From: Candidula unifasciata
Lineage: Eukaryota > Mollusca > Gastropoda > Stylommatophora > Geomitridae
Assembly (NCBI GenBank): GCA_905116865.2
Contig: CAJHNH020002564.1
Location: forward strand, 22,501-86,500
Direction: 5' to 3'
DNA: 64,000 bases
Shown: one piece after another, positions 1 to 40,318 of the stretch
Position numbering within the stretch: position 1 is the first letter of the stretch
Layout of the letters: each line of letters begins with the position of its first letter
The notes under the pieces: model-generated
The model's database searches: none
What the model was told of the DNA's origin: nothing
What the model saw: the letters and a program-made list of their open reading frames with translations, nothing else
Made by a program: the position numbers and the translations under genes

Positions 1-640
1 CTTATCTCTGCTTCACGAACGGTGGAGGTAAGCTCTTCCCTTATCTCTGCTTCAAGAACGGTGGAGGTAAGCTCTTCCCTTATCTCTGCTTCAAGAACGG
101 TGGAGGTAAGCTCTTCCCTTATCTCTGCTTCACGAACGGTGGAGGTAAGCTCTTCCCTTATCTCTGCTTCACGAACGGTTGAGGTAAGCTCTTCCCTTAT
201 ATCTGCTTCAAGAGCGGTTGAGGTAAGCTCTTCCCTTATCTCTGCTTCACGAACGGTGGAGGTAAGCTCTTCCCTTATCTCTGCTTCACGAACGGTTGAG
301 GTAAGCTCTTCCCTTATATCTGCTTCACGAACGGTGGAGGTAAGCTCTTCCCTTATCTCTGCTTCACGAACGGTTGAGGTAAGCTCTTCCCTTATATCTG
401 CTTCAAGAACGGTGGAGGTAAGCTCTTCCCTTATCTCTGCTTCACGAACGGTTGAGGTAAGCTCTTCCCTTATCTCTGCTTCAAGAACGGTTGAGGTAAG
501 CTCTTCCCTTATATCTGCTTCAAGAGCGGTGGAGGTAAATGTGTTTGCACGTCTTCCCTTATCTCTGCTTCAAGAACGGTGGAGGTAAATGTGTTTGCAC
601 GTCTTCCCGTGCTTCAAGAACTGTGGAGGTCTGTGAGTTT
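1..640 (+). repeat. 39-bp minisatellite, ~16 copies, with donor-like sequence in most units
   Basis: The unit runs ttatctctgcttcac-gaacggtggaggtaagctcttccc; it is open in one frame, which explains a spurious repeated peptide SLISASRTVEVSS. Most units contain GAG|gtaagc, close to a consensus 5' splice site; the last units carry gtaaat or lose the site. A pyrimidine stretch follows, ending in ttcacg or ttcaag. It lies in the intron before visible exon 1 and continues past the left edge. Confidence 0.9.
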
Positions 641-729
641 GCACGTCTTCCCATATCTCTGCTTTAATAACGGTGGAGGTCAGTGTGTTTACATGTCTTC
701 TCTTGGGAAAACACAAGTTCTTCTTTTTC

Positions 730-860
730 TTCTTCTTTGTTCACCGGCTACGTAGAATATTGGCTCTTGGTCCGTTTGGACTTTGGCCTTGTGCCAAGAC
801 CTGAGTTGTGCGTGTACATGCATTTCATCGGCTTATTTGTGTGTGTTTGTTCCTTGCCAC
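730..860 (+). repeat. SINE-like family D, diverged copy
   Basis: Shares the order 'caccggct ... tccgtttggactttgg ... gagttgtgcgtg-acatgcat' with better copies at 9043, 52985 and 55195. Diverged; boundaries approximate. Confidence 0.5.
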
Positions 861-1124
861 TTGGACAGAAGCGCCCTGAATTCGACGAAAGCTCCCAATT
901 AGTCGACTTTTGCGACTTGTTTGTTAGGGAGGCACTGTTTAGGTTTTCCCCACAATGGAACACCGGAACCCAGACGGGGAAATCACAAGTTAACTGTGTT
1001 TCCTATCTAGGACGTTGCAAACCAACCTCAGCATTTGTGTGCTTGATTTTGTCAGTCAATTTTACGTTGAACAGTTTGTAGTTTCTAACTCAACGATCAG
1101 CACTCTGTGCCAATGTCGAAGCCA

Positions 1125-1225
1125 ACGCAAACCGATCAGCTGCCCAGTCGCCCGCAGTTGGAATCGAACCGGCTATCATGGAATTGCTAAGAGCGTTTGC
1201 AACGCATAAACCACTGACGCTGGTT
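1125..1225 (-). repeat. tRNA-like SINE head
   Basis: Read on the minus strand, a perfect Pol III B-box (GGTTCGATTCC) lies about 45 bases after a box-A-like stretch (agtggtttatgcg). No complete cloverleaf folds by eye, so I call a tRNA-derived SINE fragment and not a tRNA gene. The 640-1886 interval otherwise holds simple TTC runs, a family C piece and no exon I can support. Confidence 0.45.
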
Positions 1226-1694
1226 CACTTGGTAACATTTACTTGTTTCAGATGACCTGGTATAGCGCGAGTTTGCAGACCTGAAGGAGTCAACAAATCA
1301 AGTCGAAGTTTGTTATATTAAAAATACAGCAACTTTCATTCAAATAAATTCTTTTCTTTTTCTTCTTCTTCTTCTTTATCCTACTCTTCCCGCCATGCTG
1401 CTTTTTATTCCCTTTCCCTTTCCCCGCCTTCTCCCTGCTCTGCCGCTTCTGCTGCTGTTGCACATATATGCTGTATATCTTGTAAACCCAGGTACAATGC
1501 GCATAGCCTCGTTCTGTATCCTTTCCATCTTCTACAACTGCTTATTACTGAGCGTCAGGATCGCCATCACATACCCAAGGACAGAAAGGACCAGACCCTG
1601 ATACAAAGGTAAAAGTAAAATCCATTTTCCAGGCTTTAGGCCCATTGGGAATATAGGGCTAAACCTATATTTGTTATAAACCAATCCGTTTTTT

Positions 1695-1795
1695 GGTGGG
1701 TGATGTGGTCAGCATTACGCCGGCCGCTTTACTTCCCAGTCTACACCTGGTACCCACTCAATGTTAAGTCGACCTGGAAGGTAAAGACAGGCTGC
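1695..1795 (+). repeat. SINE-like family C copy
   Basis: Contains gtggtcagcattacgccggc-cgcttta and 'acctggtacccactcaatgtt', a block that recurs at 2290-2460, 2655-2745, 14285-14345, 16595-16740 and 25915-25950. Confidence 0.55.
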
Positions 1796-1886
1796 GATTA
1801 AACCTTATCCCCAGGTACTTCATTGCCTATGATCTTTCCCAAGTCTCCGAGTCTAAACATTATAAAAAATGCTGATCTTTTGCCAG

Positions 1887-29935
<28,049 letters not shown>

Positions 29936-30384
29936 TCTGATTAATAATTAATTAGATGTTATATTTTCGTTGGTTGGTTATAAATATGCCATTTATTTAT
30001 GAAAAGGATGATGAAAACAAACTTACAGAAAACAGAGGAGTTTCCCACAATCAAGAGGAGATCTCGTTAGTAAATGTTGATCTGATTAATAATTAGTGAG
30101 ACAGGGATGGTATCTTGTCGTTGGTTGGTTACAATTAGGCCAATCAAGATGTCAGTGCTCACTTGTTAACGTATGTGTCAAGTGTGCGGGAAATATGTAC
30201 TTAACTTTTTTTTCCCAATCCACACGTTGTTTCTCTTTGCATATGTGTACAATTTTACTTTTGTTAATGAATGTAATGGGCCGAATTTTCTTAGAAGTAA
30301 AGGCGACAACGAGAAGCAATGGCTGCCCGCCTCACATAGCCGTGATGTAGAATGTGTCAAGGCGTTCGCATCCCAATGATAGTG

Positions 30385-30695
30385 TGTAATACTAAATGTT
30401 GAATCAAGAATCGACATCACTGCACTTGGGACATCTCCATAAACGCCCCGTCCACATCTTCAGTAGCAAACGTAGAGTTCCAGTTGCGATAGCTCCCATA
30501 ACAATCTCAGAGTATAAGCTGTCAGGCAGTTTCCTGAAGTGTTGATCTGTGAACTGATCGCCTAGTCACTCCTGGCAACACCATTCTTCTCAGACAGTGT
30601 TATCTATTTGTGCCTTTTCACTTCCCACTCGCTCCTAGATGACCCTTACGACATCTAGCGTGTTATGCACCACATTACCACCAAACGATGCATTT
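30385..30695 (+). repeat. SINE-like family A copy, near full length
   Basis: Runs from atgttgaatcaagaatcgac through 'ccacatcttcagtagcaaac' and 'cagtgttatctatttgtgcc' to cgacatctagcgtgttat. It has the central segment 'actcctggcaacaccattct' that is expanded into a minisatellite in the copy at 24980. Confidence 0.75.
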
Positions 30696-30899
30696 AAAGC
30701 GATGCGCACCACTCTGCACGGAGCATACATGTCTCTAGTATTCTCAACATGCTCTGTGCTTCAGTTATAATCACATGTGTGTACGACTGGTTCTCATGCC
30801 AGCGGACGGTTGCACTGACTGCCTCCACCTCCATTCTCAGGCTAGATGTCCTGGTATCGTAAGCTAAAGAACTAAGTCACTACCTTACCATTTTGTTGA

Positions 30900-30928
30900 C
30901 AGCTATTTTTTTTTTTTTTTTTTTTTTC
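30900..30928 (+). repeat. Poly-T run (22 bp)
   Basis: A homopolymer of ~22 T, possibly the reverse-strand tail of a retrocopy. The flanks (30700-31100) show no other recognised feature. Confidence 0.85.
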
Positions 30929-31164
30929 TGGTTCCTTTCAGAATCTACATAAATAATATATATATTCAAAGTTTGAAAATGTCTGCTAGCGTGTTTCCAA
31001 CCTTCCAGACGATACTCTTATACTGTGCTAGGGAAAGCATGAAACTCACAGTCCGTGGCGATGGCGAGTGTGACTAGCAAGAACCGCACGCGTTAAGAAC
31101 ATGTTACACAATTACTGCATGGGGTGTCAGGAACATTGTCGTCATTGCATGGTGTTATGTTCCT

Positions 31165-34100
31165 CCTCTAATGTCCAGCCGTTAATGTTCCTCCAGCTGT
31201 TATACATTCATTCAGCTGCTTTACATTCCTGCAGCTGTCATACATTCCTCCAGCTGTTGATGTTCCTCCAGCTGTTATACATTCCTCCAGCTGTTATACA
31301 TTCCTCCAGCTGTTATACATTCCTCCAGCTGTTATACATTCCTGCAGCTGTTATACATTCCTCCAGCTGTTATACATTCCTGCAGCTGTTATACATTCCT
31401 GCAGCTGTTATACATTCCTCCAGCTGTTATACATTCCTGCAGCTGTTATACATTCCTGCAGCTGTTATACATTCCTCCAGCTGTTATACATTCCTCCAGC
31501 TGTTATACATTCCTGCAGCTGTTATACATTCCTCCAGCTGTTATACATTCCTGCAGCTGTTATACATTCCTCCAGCTGTTATACATTCCTGCAGCTGTTA
31601 TACAATCCTCCAGCTGTTTTACATTCCTTCAGCAGTTATACATTCCTCCAGCTGTTATACATTCCTCCAGCTGTTATACATTCCTCAAGCTGTTATACAA
31701 TCCTCCAGCTGTCATACATTCCTCCAGCTGTTATACATTCCTGCAGCTGTCATACATTCCTCCAGCTGTTGATGTTCCTCCATCTGTTATACATTCCTCC
31801 AGCTGTTATACATTCCTCCAGCTGTTATACATTCCTCCAGCTGTTATACATTCCTCCAGCTGTTATACATTCCTCCAGCTGTTATACATTCCTCTAGCTG
31901 TTATACAATCCTCCAGCTGTTATACATTCCTGCAACTGTTATACAATCCTCCAGCTGTTATACAATCCTCCAGCTGTTATACATTCCTCCAGCTGTTATA
32001 TATTCCTCCAGCTGTTATACATTCCTCTAGCTGTTATACATTCCTCCGGCTGTTATACATTCCTCCAGCTGTTATATATTCCTCCAGCTGTTATACATTC
32101 CTCCAGCTGTTATATATTCCTCCAGCTGTTATACATTCCTCCAGCTGTTATACATTCCTCCAGCTGTTATACAATCCTCCAGCTGTTATACAATCCTCCA
32201 GCTGTTATAAATTCCCCCAGCTGTTATACATTCCTCCAGCTGTTATACATTCCTCCAGCTGTTATACTTTCCTCCAGCTGTAATATATTCCTCCAGCTGT
32301 TATACAATCCTCCAGCTGTTATACATTCCTAAAGCTGTTATACATTCCTCCAGCTGTTATACATTCCTCTAGCTTTTATACATTCCTCCAGCTGTTATAC
32401 ATTCCTCCAGCTTTTATACATTCCTCCAGCTGTTATACATTCCTCCAACTGTTATACATTCCTCCAGGTGTTATATATTTCTCTAGCTGTTATACTCCAG
32501 CTGTTTCCTCCTCCACTGTTATACATTCCTCACCCAGCTGTTATACATTCCTCCAGCTGTTATCTCCTCCAGCTGTTATACATTCCTCCAGCTGTTATAC
32601 ATTCCTCCAGCTGTTATACATTCCTCCAGCTGTTATACATTCCTCCAGCTGTTATACATTCCTCCATACATTCCTCCAGCTGTTATACATTCCTCCAGCT
32701 GTTATACATTCCTCCAGCTGTTATACATTCCTCCAGCTGTTATACATTCCTCCAGCTGTTATACATTCCTCCAGCTGTTATACATTCCTCCAGCTGTTAT
32801 ACATTCCTCCAGCTGTTATATACATTCCTCAGCATTCCTCCAGCTGTTATACATTCCTCCAGCTGTTATACATTCCTGTTATACATTCCTCCAGCTGTTA
32901 TATATTCCTCCAGCTGTTATACATTCCTCCAGCTGTTATACATTCCTCCAGCTGTTATATCCAGCTGTTATACATTCCTCCAGCTGTTATACATTCCTCC
33001 AGCTGTTATACATTCCTCCAGCTGTTATACACAGCTGTTATACATTCCTCCAGCTCCAGCTGTTATACATTCCTCCAGCTGTTATACATTCCTCCAGCTG
33101 TTATACATTCCTCCAGCTGTTATACATTCCTCCAGCTGTTATACATTCCTCCAGCTGTTATACAATCCTCCAGCTGTTATACATTCCTCCAGCTGTTATA
33201 CATTCCTCCAGCTGTTATATATTCCTCCAGCTGTTATACATTCCTCCAGCTGTTATACATTCCTCCAGCTGTTATACATTCCTCCAGCTGTTATACATTC
33301 CTCCAGCTGTTATACATTCCTCCAGCTGTTATACATTCCTCCAGCTGTTATACATTCCTCCAGCTGTTATACATTCCTCCAGCTGTTATACATTCCTCCA
33401 GCTGTTATACAATCCTCCAGCTGTTATTCCTCAGCTGCTGTTATACATTCCTGCAGCTGTTATACATTCCTCCAGCTGTTATACAATCCTCCAGCTGTTA
33501 TACATTCCTCCAGCTGTTATACATTCCTCCAGCTGTTATACAATTCCTCCAGCTGTTATATACATTCCTCCAGCTGTTATTATTCCTCCAGCTGTTTACA
33601 ATCCTCCAGCTGTTATACATTCCTCCAGCTGTTATACATTCCTCCAGCTGTTATACCTCCTCCAGCTGTTATACATTCCTCCAGCTGTTATACATTCCTC
33701 CAGCTGTTATACAATTCCTCCAGCTGTTATACATTCCTCCAGCTGTTATACATTCCTCCAGCTGTTATACATTCCTCAGCTGTTATACATTCCTCCAGCT
33801 GTTATACATTCCTCCAGCTGTTATACATTCCTCCAGCTGTTATACATTCCTCCAGCTGTTATACATTCCTCCAGCTGTTATACATTCCTCCAGCTGTTAT
33901 ATATTCCTCCAGCTGTTATACATTCCTCCAGCTGTTATACATTCCTCCAGCTGTTATACATTCCTCCAGCTGTTATACATTCCTCCAGCTGTTATACATT
34001 CCTCCAGCTGTTATACATTCCTCCAGCTGTTATACATTCCTCCAGCTGTTATACAATCCTCCAGCTGTTATATATTCCTCCAGCTGTTTCATTCCTCCAG

Positions 34101-35468
34101 CTGTTATACATTCCTCTGTTATACAGCTGTTATACATTCCTCCAGCTGTTATACATTCCTCCAGCTGTTATACATCCTCCTCCCAGCTGTTATACATTCC
34201 TCCAGCTGTTATACATTCCTCCAGCTGTTATACATTCCTCCAGCTGTTATACATTCCTCCAGCTGTTATACATTCCTCCAGCTGTTATACATTCCTCCAG
34301 CTGTTATACATTCCTCCAGCTGTTATACATTCCTCCAGCTGTTATACATTCCTCCAGCTGTTATACATTCCTCCAGCTGTTATACATTATACATTCCTCC
34401 AGCTGTTATACATTCCTCCAGCTGTTATACATTCCTCCAGCTGTTATACATTCCTCCAGCTGTTATACATTCCTCCAGCTGTTATACATTCCTCAGCTGT
34501 TATACAATCCCAGCTGTTATACATTCCTCCAGCTGTTATACATTCCTCCAGCTGTATACATTCCTCCAGCTGTTATACATTCCTCCAGCTGTTATACACA
34601 TTCATTCCTCCAGCTGTTATACATTCCTCCAGCTGTTATACATTCCTCCAGCTGTTATACATTCCTCCAGCTGTTATACATTCCTCCAGCTGTTATACAT
34701 TCCTCCAGCTGTTATACATTCCTCCAGCTGTTATACATTCCTCCAGCTGTTATACAATCCTCCAGCTGTTATACATTCCTCCAGCTGTTATACATTCCTC
34801 CAGCTGTTATACATTCCTCCAGCTGTTATACATTCCTGCAGCTGTTATACATCCTCCTCCTCCCAGCTGTTATACATTCCTCCAGCTGTTATATACATTC
34901 CTCCAGCTGTTCCTGCAGCTGTTATACATTCCTCCAGCTGTTATACATTCCTCCAGCTGTTATACATTCCTCCAGCTGTTATACATTCCTGCAGCTGTTA
35001 TACAATCCTCCAGCTGTTACATCACTGTTTCATTCCTCCAGCTGTTATACATTCCTCCAGCTGTTATACATTCCTCCAGCTGTTATACAATCCTCCAGCT
35101 GTTATACATTCCTTCAGCTACATTCCAGCTGTTATACATTCCTCCAGCTGTATACATTCCTCCAGCTGTTATTCCTCCAGCTGTTATACATTCCTCCAGC
35201 TGGGGATACATTCCTGCAGCTGTTATACATTCCTCCAGCTGTTATTACATTCCTCCAGCTGTTATACACAGCTGTTATACATTCCAGCTGTTATACATTC
35301 CTCCAGCTGTTATACATTCCTCCAGCTGTTATACATTCCTGCAGCTGTTATACAAGCTGTTATACATTCCTCCAGCTGTTATACATTCCTCCAGCTGTTA
35401 TACATTCCTCCAGCTGTTATACATTCCTCCAGCTGTTATACATTCCTCCAGCTGTTATACATTCCTCT
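31165..35468 (+). repeat. 19-bp satellite, ~225 copies
   Basis: Unit cctccagctgttatacatt, containing the palindrome CAGCTG. Three units make 57 bp without a stop, giving a spurious 1000-residue open frame (32468-35470). From 31165 to about 32460 units vary mainly by substitution; from about 32460 on they are nearly identical but many are internally truncated. Confidence 0.98.
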
Positions 35469-35599
35469 AGATTGTTTTTGATGCCGTCGTTCCAACTATA
35501 TCGTGGTCTTTCTTCTTATCTTGTGCTCATTTTCTTTCTGCAGCACATCCCTTTGTTGCAGCAGGTACCAGAGGTTGGGACTCGAGTCGCGCCACCTGG

Positions 35600-35800
35600 A
35601 CTTGACGTCCCGCTTAAATCACATAATTAACGACTTGCGACTGCACTCGGGTTTGTGTCCAGCGACTCATGACTCGACTTGCGACTGCACTTGGGTTTGT
35701 GTCCTGCGACCCATGACTCGACTTAAAACTGCACTCGGGTTTGTATACAGCGACCCGTGACTTGACTTACGACTTACACGACTTATAGCTTCGACAACTT
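35600..35800 (+). repeat. ~44-bp tandem repeat, ~3-4 copies
   Basis: Units share gactcgacttgcgactgcac and 'tcgggtttgtgtccagcgac'. Same 'gactt/gactcg' vocabulary as the 21-bp array that follows. Confidence 0.85.
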
Positions 35801-36109
35801 GGTACGACTCGTTCTTCGCGGCCAGCCACTGTGAGCTTTGCTGATCAACGTCACATTTGTAAACGTCTACATATCAAACAGGACATAAAAGTTCTGTTTC
35901 CATTTATCAGTGTGTCAGTGTCGACTTCTTTCTCTTGTTATGAATAGGTTAAGAGCTTTTTTTTTTTTTTTTTCTCCAAATAATGGTTTTCGAGTTTGTA
36001 TTTTCGCTATTTTTGATGCCGTTATGTTTAGTTTAATAAATGAAATAAATTTGCCAAATGTATTGATACATGCAGTTACTTGCCTCGGGACTCGACATGG
36101 AAGCATTTA

Positions 36110-37262
36110 TGGTTTCTTCAGACTTGGCTTGAGACTTGGTAGTAATGACTTGGGACTTGGTAGTAATGACTTGGGACTTGGTAGTAATGACTTGGGACTT
36201 GGTAGTAATGACTTAGGACCTGGTGGCAAAAACTTTGGATTTGGTAGCAGTGACCTGGGACTTAGTGACAAAGACTTGGGACTTGGTAGCAATGACTTGG
36301 GACTTGGTAGCAATGACTTGGGACTTGGTAGCAATGACTTGGGACTTGGGGGCAGTGACTTGGGACTTGGAAGCAATGACTTGGGACTTGGTGGCAAAGA
36401 CTTGGGACTTAGTGACAAAGACTTGGGACTTGGTAGTAATGACTTGGGACTTGGTAGCAATGACTTGGGACTTGGGGGCAATGACTTGGGACTTGGGGGC
36501 AATGACTTGGGACTTGGTAGCAATGACTTGGGACCTGGGGGCAATGACTTGGGACCTGGAGGCAATGACTTGGGACTTGGTGGCAATGACTTGGGACTTG
36601 GTGGAAACGACTTGGGACTTGGTAGTAATGACTTGGGACTTGGTAGTAATGACTTAGGACCTGGTGGCAAAAACTTTGGATTTGGTAGCAGTGACCTGGG
36701 ACTTAGTGACAAAGACTTGGGACTTGGTAGCAATGACTTGGGACTTGGTAGCAATGACTTGGGACTTCGGGGCAATGACATGGGACTTGGAAGCAATGAC
36801 TTGGGACTTGAAAGCAATGACTTGGGACTTGGAAGCGATGACTTGGGACTTGGAAGCAATGACTTGGGACTTGGTGGCAAAGACTTGGGATTTCGTGACA
36901 AAGACTTGGGACTTGGTGGCAAAGACTTGGGACTTGGGGGCAATGACTTGGGACTTGGAAGCAATGACTTGGGACTTGGTGGCAAAGACTTGGGACTTAG
37001 TGACAAAGACTTGGGACTTGGTAGTAATGACTTGGGACTTGGTAGCAATGACCTGGGACTTGGTAGCAATGACTTGGGACTTGGGGGCATTGACTTGGGA
37101 CTTGGGGGCAATGACTTGGGACTTGGGGGCAATAACTTGAGACTTGGGGGCAATGACTTGGGACTTAGGGACAACGACTTTGGACCTGGTGGCAATGACT
37201 TGGGACCTGGTGGCGATGACTTGGGACTTGGTGGAAACGACTTGCCACTCGACTTTGACATT
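36110..37262 (+). repeat. 21-bp minisatellite, ~54 copies, open on both strands
   Basis: Unit gacttgggacttggtagtaat. It gives DLGLGSN repeats on + (within an open frame at 35910-37280) and SPKSLLP repeats on - (36107-37267). All visible units keep a length of 21 bp. No promoter, signal peptide or non-repeat domain supports a real gene. Confidence 0.95.
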
Positions 37263-37280
37263 CGCATGTTGTTCTTTTAA

Positions 37281-38517
37281 TAATGTTATGGCTAGTTTGA
37301 GTCATAGTCTTCCTCTAATTTTTTTTATTTTAAATTGTATCTTTTCTTGCCACTTTATCAGCTTTCCAAAGACATCACACCTCTGTAATTATAATTTAAT
37401 TGTAATAGCTTATAAAAGAATGACGAGAACACACAATATAATGAAGAATTCTTTATTTAGGTAAGGTAACTGACAAACAGAATTGATAGCTGCACCAAAA
37501 GGAGACAATTTACTTGCAGGTTACATGAGGAAAAGGGGAAAACGCGCGTTCATGGTGACACTGAGAAATTATGGAGGGAAATAAAGACTGAGGAAGATCA
37601 ACAAAAAATTCTTGACAGTTCGGAACTATGGCAAGGACGATAACCCGCTCATAAATTATTGACAATACATAAGACAGAAGGCTGTCGATAGACGTGACTA
37701 CCAACGTCAGACTGTATGGTCTAAAATTATATTTCAAGATGGCGCAATTTAGAGATGACATATAGCCGAGCTAGGACACCCTCGGCTGCTTGATATACCG
37801 TTGAGTTGTGAAATGTGAGGCTGTCATTCATACACTCGATCCCTCTTCTTTCTCGTGTGGGTTCCGGGACCCCAGTGTGCGGAAAAACAAGAATAAAAAA
37901 AAAAGCATGTCGTAGGATTCGATTAAATGGGAACATTTTTCAAAGTCGGAGGGCATCTGCCAGAGAGGTTAGGAACCAACAATCTGCATACAAATGAGCA
38001 AGTCTGTAAAACGGATGTACATGTAACATTCAGTGTCTAGAATGGGACTAAAGTCCAAAAGTGGATGAACAATTACATTTTCCGCCGAAGTATGCAGCGA
38101 AGTTGGGGGAAAAAACCATCCACTTGGTTTCTTTCTGCCTCTTAGCCAGAGAGTATCTACGTCTAAACACACTAAGTGAACACTTACAGAGCACAAATAT
38201 ACACACACGCCAACACACACACACACACACAAATCTGTAATGTACAGAACAGAATACAATAGGCAGTTCGCCTCAAGAACAATGGACAACCCTGATCCTA
38301 ACCCAAGTATTTAACAATCGCCCTCACTCCTGGGGAACATCCTGTTCTACAGATCCTACCTGCTTCAACCCACGCTAGCCCTCGTTACAAGCTCTTTCCT
38401 CTGTCAAGGGACTCCACTCTGAGACCGTGGAGCCTCTGCAGAGTGCGGGCCAAAATGTGCCAGGACAGAACTGATTACAAAATGTCACAACAACCTGACC
38501 AACAGGATAACTACAGC
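37281..38517. other. Intergenic, contains a SINE-like family D copy (37960-38065, minus)
   Basis: Minus-strand reading of 37960-38065 includes catccgttttacagacttgc and 'tcatttgtatgcagattgtt', as in copies at 44085 and 53080. A short CA run is at 38208-38230. Nothing else recognised. Confidence 0.55.
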
Positions 38518-38862
38518 TCCAGCTGAATCGCTACACAAGAAATCCCAGCTGAATCGCTACACAAGAAATCCCAGCTGAATCGCTACACAAGAAATCCCAG
38601 CTGAATCGCTACACAAGAAATCCCAGCTGAATCGCTACACAAGAAATCCTAGCTGAATCGCTACACAAGAAATCCTAGCTGAATCGCTACACAAGAAGTC
38701 CCAGCTGAATCGCTACACAAGAAATCCCAGCTGAATCGCTACACAAGAAATCTCAGCTGAATAGCTACACAAGAAATCCCAGCTGAATCGCTACACAAGA
38801 AATCCCAGCTGAATCGCTACACAAGAAATCACAGCTGAATCGCTACACAAGAAATCAACTTC
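38518..38862 (+). repeat. 26-bp minisatellite, 13 copies
   Basis: Unit agctgaatcgctacacaaga followed by aatccc. Head-to-tail with no spacers, so not a CRISPR array. Confidence 0.96.
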
Positions 38863-40318
38863 TGTCGGCTGCTGTACAACACGCCAACTTATGCTACTTT
38901 CTAGCTAAACACGTTAATTCTTGAACTACCGGTCACCCACACTTAAATCGATACAGGCTGTAATCTAACGGTCAAAATTAGTCACAAGTCGACGGTCAAA
39001 AGTCCTGGAACCAACTCGTTGATAATCGCGCTAGGTTTTGTTTCACTCCAACAGTTCAGCCTTCAATCCCTGCAATCCTCGTGGCTAGGTTAACCATCAA
39101 CACACGATGTCATGACTTTCTGTGAGTCGTCTGTGCCTGTCACTCAGTGCAGACATAGACATTCACTGTCATCACCCTCACTAGACTCTTGACACTTTTA
39201 GTGTCTCCATTGTCACATTGTAGGCTCTGGCCGTCGGCATCGTTGCATTCATGCTCGCTAGGTCTCCGAAACAGTGTTTTGTTTATCCGTGAATGTAACT
39301 GCCATGCATCTTGGATTACGACGTATCTGCTTTCGCCAAGATTAAGCTTTATATGATTACTGCAACATGTCTACTTGCACTGCTCTAACGTCTAGGACTG
39401 ATAAGACAAACGCTGCTCAGCTTCCTTGTACTTGCTGTCAGTTTATTCTGTTGCATTTATTCAACATGCTCCAACGATTTTTCACACTTACATCCCTTGC
39501 GACATATTCAAACACTTGTCATTCACACGACATAAGAACTACATCTTTTATTAACACAACTGCCTTCTACGACTTCTGGTAACCAACTGACCACGAGTCT
39601 AGCTCGGGCCTGCTCACGTCTACTCAACTTGTCCCAAGACTTTCGTGTGGTTGTTTGTCGCACGGATTTACCGCTTGGCTCTCTTTGAACGTGAAGACCA
39701 TGCAAAGCAAGGCCATCACAGTAACAATGTGTTTTGTTCCAGTAATGCTTCTAATCTCATCATTTTCTACGCGATCTCTTCTGGCTTTGCTTGCAGCCTT
39801 TCTCAAATGTCTAAGTTACGGTTTGATAAAACAAAAAAATTTTCACAAAATTGCAAAATCAGCACTGCTCCCCACCCCTCCCCCTCCCCAACCTCAACCT
39901 CTCTCCAAACCCATTTTCTCCCCACTCGACAGACAACAATGTACCGGAAAAACCAGTAACGGTTTTCATGCAACCCACAGCCACTTGACATGCGCAAACT
40001 AGACAATTTGCAATGTTGCCACTTTGGATCTTTTATATCTAAATTTAGATCTTTTTTATTGCAATATTTTTGTTTTGATCTGGCACGTACGATAAGAAAA
40101 CTGCCATTACTTGAACTTTGAACTTTCACTGGGGTCAACGCACAAATATCTGGCAGCCCCGGTACTGATTAATAAAAACGCGCGTGAATCATACTAACTT
40201 TGTTTCAACCGTATCCTCACTGTGCTGACTTTGCGTTTTTTTTTTTTTTTTTCATGTGATTTAAAAAAAAAAATTCTCACCTTCATATGTGGCTATCACT
40301 TTGAAAAAAACTTTCAAC
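38863..40318. other. Intergenic, nothing recognised
   Basis: Short open frames only; a poly-T run at 40231-40251 precedes the hAT relic. No gene or known repeat is supported. Confidence 0.4.

Noticed and set aside
683..1081. 132-residue open frame before the first visible SLC6 exon
   Set aside because: Covers a SINE-like family D copy; no TM1 motif and no fitting splice phase.
1125..1225. tRNA gene on the minus strand
   Set aside because: Good B-box but no complete cloverleaf or acceptor stem that I can fold; fits a tRNA-derived SINE.
32468..35470. 1000-residue open frame rich in Leu, Ser and Cys
   Set aside because: It is a 19-bp tandem repeat read in rotating frames; no stop exists in 57 bp of unit sequence. 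No domain or codon bias supports a gene.
36107..37280. Long open frames on both strands (456 and 386 residues)
   Set aside because: Generated by the 21-bp repeat, without start context, signal peptide or non-repeat domain. Kept only as a low-interest finding.
38518..38862. CRISPR-like regular repeat
   Set aside because: Units of 26 bp are head-to-tail without unique spacers, and this is a eukaryotic genome.
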